Assembly (NCBI GenBank): GCA_023150875.1
Contig: JAKLKC010000038.1
Span: 1-64,000 of the forward strand
Direction: 5' to 3'
Source: Myxococcota bacterium
Lineage (GTDB): Bacteria; Myxococcota_A; UBA796; UBA9615; JAKLKC01
Length of the DNA stretch: 64,000 nt
Shown: positions 1 to 6,546 of the stretch, in pieces
Position numbering within the stretch: position 1 is the first letter of the stretch
Layout: each line of letters begins with the position of its first letter
Notes under the pieces: generated by a model
The model's input: only the letters and a program-made list of their open reading frames with translations
Told to the model about the DNA's origin: nothing
Databases searched by the model: none
Position numbers and translations under genes: made by a program

Positions 1-322
1 AGGGCCAGCTCCTCCGGGGTGAACATGGTGTCGAAGGCGACGGCGTCGGCACCCCGCAGGAGCGCCTCCAGCTCCGCTCCCAGGCGGGCGCGGACGGTGG
101 CCTCGTCCTCGCCGGCGAGCCGGAGCGCCCCGGGGATCAGCAGGCGGGGCGCGAAGGGTGCGGTGTCCGTCGCGTGAACGAGGCCCCGTCGGCCTCCACG
201 CGGTAGGCCAGCGCCGCCCCGGGGTGGTTCAGGCGCGCCGCCCGCACCCGGACGCCCTGCCCCAGGTCCACCACGTCTCCGGGATCGACCTCGTGGAACT
301 CGAATCCGCCAGCCGACAGGAA
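1..322 (-). pseudogene. Decayed partial copy of the neighbouring MBL-fold gene
   Basis: This stretch repeats, in the same orientation, the piece of the intact MBL-fold/lipid-kinase gene at about 5659-5990, which encodes residues 119-229 of that protein. By my own alignment there are about 16 substitutions over the first 306 bases plus one 4-base deletion near 171-176, where the intact gene reads through. That deletion shifts the frame, so the fragment cannot encode the domain. Similarity stops abruptly near 322. The copy begins at base 1, so it may continue outside the window. It is a direct repeat lying on the far side of the integron-like island from its parent gene. Confidence 0.8.
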
Positions 323-478
323 GCCCTGTGAGTCCCTCCCGGCGGGTCGGCCCTCCCCCCGCCGTCAAGCGCCGTCATGCGGTGCCTGTCTGCAAGACCC
401 GATGTGCTGACGCCCAGCTTCAGCACCGGTACTCCGCCCGCTGAGGCCGTTGCTTGGAACTCTGTCCCTGTTTCTCCC

Positions 479-500
479 GCTGAGGCGCGGAGGCGCGGAG
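479..500. repeat. Short tandem GC-rich repeat (8-mer AGGCGCGG twice)
   Basis: Two copies of AGGCGCGG followed by AG lie in the 287 bases between the MBL fragment and hepT. The rest of 323-609 shows no convincing gene, attC site or terminator. The motif resembles the low-complexity strings that often lie beside GxxExxY genes (general recollection, not a search). Confidence 0.35.
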
Positions 501-609
501 ATTCTGCGTTCGTTGTGCTCGACCATCGCCACTTCGATCACTCGCGTTCCGAGTACGTCCTGCGTCATCCCCTGCGCGCCTCAGCGCGAGTCATCGCGGA
601 CAAGAGACG

Positions 610-945
610 TCAGGATAGCGACTCCATCAGCTCCGTCACCTTCGCCTTGAGATCCGGAACGTCGCGTTTGACCACCGTCCAGACCAGCTCCAAGTCGATG
701 CCCAGGTAATCGTGAACCACGACATTACGGAACGCCGCCAATGCCGCCCAATCAATCGCTGGGTAGGCCGCCTTCAAGCCGGCGGACAGGCGCTGCGATG
801 TCTCCGTCAAAGTGTGGAGGTTGCGAAGCACGGCGTCCTGATGAATCACGGAGCCGCAGAATGCTGCGTGACCCGCAGCCGTTGCCGCCTCGATGCGCGC
901 TATCATGTCGAGCATGTGCTGCAGGTAGGCGCAATCCCTTGTCAC
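610..945 (-). CDS. hepT: HepT-family HEPN toxin (type VII toxin-antitoxin)
   Basis: This 111-residue all-helical protein of the HepT/DUF86 HEPN family has the diagnostic R-x4-H-x-Y motif at R73, H78 and Y80. Family members are ribonuclease toxins whose activity depends on this motif, and the partner MntA neutralises them by adding AMP to the tyrosine. The start is GTG at 945, which overlaps the mntA stop by four bases (GTGA), so the two are translationally coupled in the usual mntA-hepT order. The length matches the family. It is the last gene of the accessory island, and I see no attC-like site downstream. The active-site residues are intact, so it could be functional. Confidence 0.88.
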   Translation of the reverse strand: MTRDCAYLQHMLDMIARIEAATAAGHAAFCGSVIHQDAVLRNLHTLTETSQRLSAGLKAAYPAIDWAALAAFRNVVVHDYLGIDLELVWTVVKRDVPDLKAKVTELMESLS

Positions 946-1232
946 AACGCGACTGCCTCCTCTAGGACTTGGCTGCGAATGTGTGGATTCAAGCCCGCCT
1001 CGGTCACTACATCGATGCGACGACCGAGCAGGCTCTCGAGATCCAAGACGAACCGAGCGGGAAACCAGGGACTGACTGTCGGGCCCGTGGTCACGAGAAG
1101 GTCGACGTCGCTGGCTTCGGTTTCCTCACCGCGGGCAACCGAGCCGAACACCCGGATCGACGTAACCCCATGGCGTTGCGCCACTTCGAGTACCTGCTCG
1201 CGCCGGGACTTGAGTGTTTCGATCATTGTCAT
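942..1232 (-). CDS. mntA: MntA-family nucleotidyltransferase antitoxin
   Basis: This is a minimal nucleotidyltransferase of about 96 residues. It carries the G-S-x10-D-x-D signature (from GSVARG to SDVD), which in this family binds the nucleotide and metal. MntA antitoxins modify HepT with AMP to block its RNase activity. I chose the ATG at 1232 because a GGAGGG ribosome site lies just upstream; ATGs at 1244 and 1226 are also possible. It overlaps hepT by four bases. About 160 bases separate the start from the attC-like site at 1391-1448, so the pair may be a cassette of the degenerate integron, although toxin-antitoxin pairs also move independently. Confidence 0.85.
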   Translation of the reverse strand: MTMIETLKSRREQVLEVAQRHGVTSIRVFGSVARGEETEASDVDLLVTTGPTVSPWFPARFVLDLESLLGRRIDVVTEAGLNPHIRSQVLEEAVAL

Positions 1233-1390
1233 GCGGCCCTCCATGCTCGTCCGCGATGAGTGCCTGCGACTTGTATGCCAGCCCGCAGCCGGAACCGGCG
1301 ATCAGTGAAGGCTTGATCGCGGCGACCGGCGCTCTCCCGGCTTGATGGGACCGAATGGCGTGGGTTGGCACACAGGTGCCGGCCGTCCGA

Positions 1391-1448
1391 GTTGACGCCG
1401 TGCTCAGTGGCGCGAGGTACGAGCGTCCACTGCATCACCTTGTTGGCC
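1391..1448 (-). other. Degenerate attC-like recombination site downstream of the GxxExxY gene
   Basis: On the minus strand the element begins GGCCAAC (expected RYYYAAC), carries an inner GTGGACG arm with a CGCCACTGAG counter-arm, and ends near GTCAACT (expected GTTRRRY, two mismatches). It aligns with the second element at 1916-1976: both share CCAACA at the left end and GGACG about 19 bases in. It starts 15 bases after the GxxExxY stop, as an attC does in a cassette. The outer sites are mutated, so it is probably inactive. Confidence 0.5.
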
Positions 1449-1461
1449 TGCAGAATGTTGA

Positions 1462-1480
1462 AACTACGAAACACGCGAAA
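1462..1480 (+). repeat. Left 19-bp inverted repeat flanking the GxxExxY gene
   Basis: AACTACGAAACACGCGAAA, a perfect inverted match to 1887-1905. It is followed by another CACGCGAAA unit, giving a short tandem of 9-mers. The TAG stop of the GxxExxY gene lies inside this repeat (1464-1466). Confidence 0.9.
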
Positions 1481-1877
1481 CACGCGAAAGGGGTTGGTTG
1501 ACAAAGCGCTCGTGTTCGATCTTCGGGTGGTGTCCGAACTTCACCAGCAAGCCGAGCTGCTTGCCGGTCGCCTTCAGGTAATCCATCACTTGGGCACGAT
1601 GTTCGTCGCTGAGCTGCTTGACTGCATTGACTTCGAGGATGATCTCCCCGAAGCACAGAAAGTCGGGCTCATACTCCTGCTTCAGCGGTCTCCCCTTGTA
1701 CTCAAGTCGAAGTCGCGGCTTATCCTCAAACGGGATATTCCGCTCGGTCAGTTCCATCGCCAAGCACTCCTGATAGACCGCTTCCAGAAAGCCGTTGCCC
1801 CTCTCCTTGTAGACCTCGAAACAGGCACCGATGGCCTGATAGCTCTCATCCCTGAACACGATCTCCCCGCTTGCCAT
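1464..1877 (-). CDS. GxxExxY protein (PD-(D/E)XK nuclease-like)
   Basis: This 137-residue protein has the family-naming motif at G29, E32 and Y35, then a PD-(D/E)XK-like core with D72 and E82. The second position of the E-x-K motif reads E-V-N (N84), so the usual catalytic lysine is not where expected. The biological role of the family is not established. The ATG at 1877 is chosen because homologous sequence begins there; upstream in-frame codons are the repeat CACGCGAAA. The gene is framed by perfect 19-bp inverted repeats, and its last residues (SRVSRVS) and stop are encoded by the left repeat. Attachment-like sites lie 39 bases upstream and 15 bases downstream, which is a gene-cassette arrangement. 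Confidence 0.85.
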   Translation of the reverse strand: MASGEIVFRDESYQAIGACFEVYKERGNGFLEAVYQECLAMELTERNIPFEDKPRLRLEYKGRPLKQEYEPDFLCFGEIILEVNAVKQLSDEHRAQVMDYLKATGKQLGLLVKFGHHPKIEHERFVNQPLSRVSRVS

Positions 1878-1886
1878 TTTCGCGCC

Positions 1887-1905
1887 TTTCGCGTGTTTCG
1901 TAGTT
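1887..1905 (-). repeat. Right 19-bp inverted repeat flanking the GxxExxY gene
   Basis: On the minus strand this reads AACTACGAAACACGCGAAA, identical to the left copy at 1462-1480. It is followed by a GGCGCGAAA unit that runs directly into the ATG. It lies between the attC-like site and the start codon. Confidence 0.9.
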
Positions 1906-1915
1906 CCTCCCCTCC

Positions 1916-1976
1916 GGGCCAGCGGCAGCGCTGAGCGGCGGTGCGAAGCGCCGTCCCCTCCAGCAGTCTGTTGGGC
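1916..1976 (-). other. attC-like recombination site downstream of the PLD gene
   Basis: On the minus strand it starts with a perfect inverse core site, GCCCAAC (1976-1970), followed by an imperfect palindrome whose inner arms are GGACGGCG and CGCCGCTC around a CTTCGCAC loop. It ends near GCTGGCC, a degraded core site (expected GTTRRRY). Total length is 61 bases, typical of short attC sites. It lies 47 bases after the PLD stop and 39 bases before the GxxExxY start. Confidence 0.6.
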
Positions 1977-2022
1977 TCCAGCCGGGATGCGCCGATGGCG
2001 ATGGAACGGCATCCGACGGTGG

Positions 2023-3351
2023 TCACTCCTGCCATCGATTATGCTCCCAGCCGTGGCGCTCCAGGAAGTCTGCGAGAGCGCTGTGAACCTCGCTCTCGGT
2101 CGCACCCTGCGCGAAACCCGCCGCATCCTGAAGCGAGCGCACGACCTTGGGAACCGACCGCGTGGAGTTCACGTACTCCACGTACTCGAAGTAGGAGTCA
2201 AGGAACTCGCCCGATGCAACAGGGTCGTCCCAGATTTCAGGCATCACCGCTGCTGCGTATGCACAAGACGCGCGACGACGCCACTGCTCGTTCTGGACCT
2301 TGGCCTTCATCCGCTCCACGTGACGATCAAATCGGTCAAGGCGCGATCGCAGCGACTCGGGGTCCTCCAGCCCCTGGTCATCGACCAGGGTCTTCAGGGC
2401 GCGGAACCTCTTCTGTGCATTGGCCAGGATCTCCCCATTCTTGATGCCGCGGAGAACTGCGTCGGCCAGCCCCTCGACCTTCCGTCGGCGCTTCCGCGAC
2501 GCCTGCTCAATCTTGGCCTCGACCGTCTGTCTGTACGCCTCCGGCACCCACCAGCCATAGCATGTCTGGATCGCCTCGGGACGGAGGAGAAGCCGGCCTC
2601 GCTCACCGGCCGACTCTAGCCCTTCGAGTCCTGCGACCGGATCGTAGGTAAGACCAGCCAGGCGAGGCCGCATGCCCTCGATCTTCACTGCAGACCTGGT
2701 GAGCACAGCACGGGTCCGCCTCGGGAGTCGCAGGTCGAATCGGAACTGCGCAATGGTATTTGGCTTGAAGTACAGGGTCCCGTCGCGCAGGAACTCCGCG
2801 ACTGAACGCGCAGCGCGCTCGGTGCGGTCTGTAAGCTCCTTCCCATGCTTCTCAAGCACCGACAGGTACTCAGACACCGAGGTGGGAAGGGAGCCCCCGG
2901 TAATCTGCAGCATCAGCTCCTCGTTGTGCGCGTAAGCCGCCGTCGTCGCATTTGCCGAGCCCACCAGAGCCGTGTGGGCCTTTCCTCGCTCAAACACGAG
3001 GAGCTTCGAGTGAAACAGCCCGGTTCGCCGAATCACACGGATCTGGGCGTCCAGGAAGCCCGGCTTCATGCTGGTCCATCGCCGCTCCAGTGCTCGCAGA
3101 ACCTCCGCGTCCTGATCGCGGCGCTGACCCGAAAAGGCATTCAGATACACGCGCAATTGCACGCGCGCTCTCCGCTCCTTCGGGACGGCCTTCGCGATGC
3201 TGTGGAGGAAGTCGGCGTCGTAGAAGGCGGACACGACCGTGATCCGCTGGGCCGACGAGGCGAGGTTCAAGACGGCCTCGGTGGACAACCGTCCGAGCGC
3301 GGTCGTGTTGCGCGCGAATGACGTTGAAAGCCAGGAGAACGTTTCAGTCAT
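2023..3351 (-). CDS. Phospholipase-D-like nuclease domain protein
   Basis: This 442-residue protein has one PLD-type active-site motif: H114-S-K116, an acidic residue at 121 (Glu in place of the usual Asp), then G131-S-A-N134 and a downstream Glu pair near 144. Members with a single motif usually dimerise to form the active site and include nucleases such as restriction-type endonucleases. The C-terminal half (after about 200) is not recognised. There is no signal peptide, so a cytoplasmic, DNA-directed role, possibly defence, is an inference. The start is ATG at 3351. Base composition is more AT-rich than the core genes. It would be the first cassette after the integrase. Confidence 0.75.
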   Translation of the reverse strand: MTETFSWLSTSFARNTTALGRLSTEAVLNLASSAQRITVVSAFYDADFLHSIAKAVPKERRARVQLRVYLNAFSGQRRDQDAEVLRALERRWTSMKPGFLDAQIRVIRRTGLFHSKLLVFERGKAHTALVGSANATTAAYAHNEELMLQITGGSLPTSVSEYLSVLEKHGKELTDRTERAARSVAEFLRDGTLYFKPNTIAQFRFDLRLPRRTRAVLTRSAVKIEGMRPRLAGLTYDPVAGLEGLESAGERGRLLLRPEAIQTCYGWWVPEAYRQTVEAKIEQASRKRRRKVEGLADAVLRGIKNGEILANAQKRFRALKTLVDDQGLEDPESLRSRLDRFDRHVERMKAKVQNEQWRRRASCAYAAAVMPEIWDDPVASGEFLDSYFEYVEYVNSTRSVPKVVRSLQDAAGFAQGATESEVHSALADFLERHGWEHNRWQE

Positions 3352-3473
3352 CGATAGAGCCTCCAGGGCCAGACTGCGGCGCGGGCGTAGTTCGTGCCTA
3401 CCTTAGGGCACCCAGAACCACAACCACATACGGACGGAACATGGTCGAGCCCTGGGGATCCCGCGTCCTATGA

Positions 3474-3537
3474 GCCCAACGGGCCGCGGATGCTCCATCT
3501 GCGGCCCGATGGCACGGCGCGAAGCGTCCGTGCCATC
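3474..3537. other. GTTRRRY core site next to two adjacent perfect hairpins (candidate attI or attC)
   Basis: In the 327-base gap between the PLD gene and the integrase remnant, GTTGGGC (minus strand, 3480-3474) abuts two hairpins. The one at 3481-3507 has GGGCCGC/GCGGCCC outer arms and an inner GATG/CATC stem. The one at 3508-3537 has perfect 10-bp arms GATGGCACGG/CCGTGCCATC. A separate 14-bp perfect palindrome (ATGCGGATCCGCAT) lies at 3654-3667. The position is where attI would lie in an integron whose integrase points toward its cassettes. A bidirectional terminator is the alternative. Confidence 0.45.
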
Positions 3538-3678
3538 AGTGTGTAGACGGATCCGCGTAACTCCCCGATCCGCCGCAGTTGTCCGCATATGGGGCTGCCG
3601 CATCCTCGCGGCTCCCATGCACCACCGGAGGATTCCGGCGTGGCGTCGGAGCGATGCGGATCCGCATGAGCCCCAGCT

Positions 3679-4185
3679 TCACAGGTGGTCCATGGGGCTG
3701 CGCACGCCTCGTGGGCCCCGGTTGAGAACGTGGGTGTAGATCATCGTCGTGCGGACGTCCGGGTGCCCCAGCGGCTCCTGGACCGTCCGTATGTCGTAGC
3801 CGTCCTCCAGCAAGTGGGTGGCGAAGGAGTGGCGGAACGAGTGGCAGGTCTCTCGCTTGGTGAGGCCGGCGGCCGCCACGGCGTTGCGGACGGCCCGCGG
3901 GACCAGGAAGGGGTCCAGGTGGTGCCGGCCCTGCAGCCCCTTCTGCGGGTTGTACCTGCGGTGCTCGATCTCTGCCGGATACCGGCGGTCGGAATGCCAC
4001 GCGGAGCGGGGGACCCGATGCCGGTAGGCGCTCTCCCTCCGAGGGCTATGCTGCCGTGCCCGGAGCGCATCCACGATCACGTCCAGGAGCTTGCGCTTCG
4101 GGCCCGAGGGAACTCCTCCTGCGCCCCCAGCACGGAGCGGGTCAGGGCGTTCACTTGATTCGGAACCCGGGTCGAGAGCAGCCAT
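3679..4185 (-). pseudogene. intI: Integron integrase (IntI-type tyrosine recombinase) with internal deletion
   Basis: The C-terminal 60 residues are unmistakably integron-integrase-like: H115-x-x-R118, the [10 protein letters not shown] segment, LGH141, IYTH with Y150, and a VLNRG...GVRSP tail. The N-terminus (33-75) resembles the IntI core-binding domain ([14 protein letters not shown]). Normal IntI proteins are about 320-340 residues; this one is 168. The sequence jumps from the N-terminal domain to the region before box II, so the box I catalytic arginine and the central part are missing and it should be inactive. A Pro replaces a conserved Leu before LGH. It is on the same strand as the putative cassettes with its 3' end toward them, unlike class 1 integrons. 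Start ATG at 4185. Confidence 0.8.
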
Positions 4186-4421
4186 GGCGCAGGGGACCAC
4201 CGGGGCGCGAACGCAGCTCACCAGGAACCGCCGCGCTCCACACATGGCGTGGACGCTAGATCGCGTCCCTCCCGGTGTCAACAGGTTCAGGTCGCCCGCT
4301 CGTTCAAATTACTGAGATTGCCCCGAGGTCCCCACCATCACCCCCATCCCCAGCGCCCCCCGCCGTTCCCCCACGCCATCCGCGCACACTGCGGGCCACC
4401 CACCATGCCCCCCCACCCACC
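4186..4421. other. Intergenic, no gene recognised
   Basis: The stretch between the integrase remnant and the MBL-lipid kinase gene contains a C-rich run (4318-4420) and no convincing coding or attC sequence. Confidence 0.6.
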
Positions 4422-6347
4422 TCACGGCACGATCAGCCGGATCGCCCGGGCCAGCACCTCGATCTCTACCCGCGGCGTTGCCCGGAACTCCTCGCCGTCG
4501 ATCTGCGCCGCCAGTGCTACTCCCCCTTCCGGCACCCGGAAGGTCATGGAACAGCGGGAGATCCGGAAGGGGCGGGAGTGGGAGATCCCGATGGTGTTCA
4601 GGACTTCCTCGGTCAGGGGGTTGCCCTCCAGGTCGACGATGGCCTTCGAGGTCCAGTCCCTCTTGCCCCGGAACGGCACCACCTCGAAGAGGCCGTCGTC
4701 GTGGCGGGAGGTGCGGTCCAGCACCCAGGCCCCCGCGTAGACTCGGGTGCCCTTCACCACCAGGTCCGTCAGGCCCGTCAGCTCCACCCGCTCGCCCCCC
4801 GACTCCACCACCGCGTCGAACTTGTCCGCCACCAGGTAGGACTCCAGGAAGGTCCGGAGGAACGCCCCGGCGTACACCAGCTTGTCCCGATACACCGCCC
4901 GCAGCACCGGGACCTGCTCCACCGTGCGCCGGTCCTGGTTGCGCGCCGCAAGGGTGCGGGCGCTGATGCCCCAGCCCGCGGAGTCGAAGAACCAGGTGTC
5001 GTCCAGCACCCTCCCCTCCGCGTCGGAGGTCACGATGTGGCCGGCGTCCAAACGGGTCTCGCGGCCCGCCCGCACCACCGACAGGTTGTCCTCCAGGGCG
5101 TCCTCCACGCTGTCCAGGCCGAAGCTGCGCCCCTGGTCGTTGGCCGTGCCCGTCGGCAGCATGCCCAGGGCCACGTCCTCGCGCCGGGCCGACAGGACCA
5201 GGCCCGCCGCCACCTCCCGGAACGTCCCGTCACCCCCCATGGCGATCACCACCCGGTGATCCCCCGCATCCAGGGCCTCCCGCACCGCGCCCACCGTGGC
5301 GCCCCCGGGAAGGGTGGGCAGGAAATCGCAGCCGATCCCCGCCCCGGCGAGCCAGCCCCTCACCCGGTCGATCCGGGCGGCGTTTCGGCCCGTCTGGGCG
5401 GTGGGGTTGGCCACCAACAGGTGGGTGGAGGTCCCGCCCCCGAGGCCCAAGAGGGGAGGCGGGAGCGTCAGGGTCAGCCCCTCGAAGGCGGCGTCCACCG
5501 GCAGGTCCCCCGCCAGCGCCCGGGCCCTCGCCACCTCGCGGTCCACCGCGGCGTCGTCCCGGTCCGGGGCGTGGTGGAAGAGGAAGAGGCGCCTCGCCCC
5601 CGCGAGGCGGCACAGGGCGACGGCGTCGTCCGGGGTCCCGTGGCCCCAGTCCGGGTGCAGGGCCAGCTCCTCCGGGGTGAACATGGTGTCGAAGGCGACG
5701 GCGTCGGCACCCCGCAGGAGCGCCTCCAGCTCCGCCCCCAGGCGGGCCCGGGCCGCGGCCTCGTCCTCGCCTTCGCGCCGGAGCGCCCCGGGGACCAGCA
5801 GGCGCGGCTCGAACGGTGCGGTGTCCGTCGCGTACACGAACGAGGCCCCGTCGGCCTCCACGCGGTAGGCCAGCGCCGCCCCCGGGTGGTTCAGGCGCGC
5901 CGCCCGCACCCGGACGCCCTCCCCCAGCTCCACCACGTCCCCGGGATCGACCTCGTGGAACTCGAAGGCGGCGGGGAGGCCCGACAGGGGCACGGGGAAG
6001 AGGGGCTCCGCCAGGGCTCCCCGGAGGACCTCCTCCAGGGGATGGCCCGGCCACCTGGGGCCGTGGACGCGGATCCGGCACCCCGGGTCGTAGGCCGGGC
6101 GGAAGAAGGGGAGGCCCTGCACGTGGTCCCAGTGGGTGTGGGAGAGGAAGAGCCAGACGTCCCGGGGCGGATCGGGGTCGCCGGGGCGGCCTGCCCCCAC
6201 CGCGCGCACGCCCGTGCCCGCGTCCAGGACCACCCGGTGCCCCGCGCCGGTGCGGACCTCGACGCAGGAGGTGTTGCCCCCGTACCGCGCCGTGCCGCCA
6301 CCGGGCACAGCCACCGAGCCCCGCACTCCGTGGAAGGTGACCTGCAT
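4422..6347 (-). CDS. Metallo-beta-lactamase-fold / diacylglycerol-kinase-like fusion protein
   Basis: A 641-residue two-domain protein. Residues 1-295 are an MBL-fold hydrolase that opens MQVTFHGVRGS and has the HTHWDH metal motif at 70-75, an ATDTAPFE segment near 173 and an FHHAP histidine motif near 258. Residues 310-641 are a diacylglycerol/sphingosine-kinase-type catalytic domain with NPTAQTGRN, GGDGT (371-375) and PTGTAND (398-404). The kinase half should phosphorylate a lipid using ATP; the MBL half probably hydrolyses a phosphodiester or related bond, substrate unknown. ATG at 6347 is chosen because the MBL fold begins there and a purine-rich GGGGGA precedes it. I do not know this fusion as a described family. 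A broken copy of residues 119-229 lies at 1-322. Confidence 0.85.
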   Translation of the reverse strand: MQVTFHGVRGSVAVPGGGTARYGGNTSCVEVRTGAGHRVVLDAGTGVRAVGAGRPGDPDPPRDVWLFLSHTHWDHVQGLPFFRPAYDPGCRIRVHGPRWPGHPLEEVLRGALAEPLFPVPLSGLPAAFEFHEVDPGDVVELGEGVRVRAARLNHPGAALAYRVEADGASFVYATDTAPFEPRLLVPGALRREGEDEAAARARLGAELEALLRGADAVAFDTMFTPEELALHPDWGHGTPDDAVALCRLAGARRLFLFHHAPDRDDAAVDREVARARALAGDLPVDAAFEGLTLTLPPPLLGLGGGTSTHLLVANPTAQTGRNAARIDRVRGWLAGAGIGCDFLPTLPGGATVGAVREALDAGDHRVVIAMGGDGTFREVAAGLVLSARREDVALGMLPTGTANDQGRSFGLDSVEDALEDNLSVVRAGRETRLDAGHIVTSDAEGRVLDDTWFFDSAGWGISARTLAARNQDRRTVEQVPVLRAVYRDKLVYAGAFLRTFLESYLVADKFDAVVESGGERVELTGLTDLVVKGTRVYAGAWVLDRTSRHDDGLFEVVPFRGKRDWTSKAIVDLEGNPLTEEVLNTIGISHSRPFRISRCSMTFRVPEGGVALAAQIDGEEFRATPRVEIEVLARAIRLIVP

Positions 6348-6546
6348 CTCGTCCCCCCGGATCCGGCGCTCCGGTCGCCGATCCAGGGTATGCGTTCGGA
6401 GCGTCCTCAGGAAGGGGCCTTCGCGTCCGATCCTGTCTCTCCACGGCCCACCGGGACGACCCGGTCCTCGACCGCGGGGGGGGGGCGTGCTATCGTCCCG
6501 CGCCGCCCCGCCAGGCCCCCGGGACGCGCCCCCAGGAGTACTCGCC

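Noticed and set aside
3403-3678. Small ORFs between PLD and integrase
   Set aside because: They cross the hairpins and show no coding pattern.
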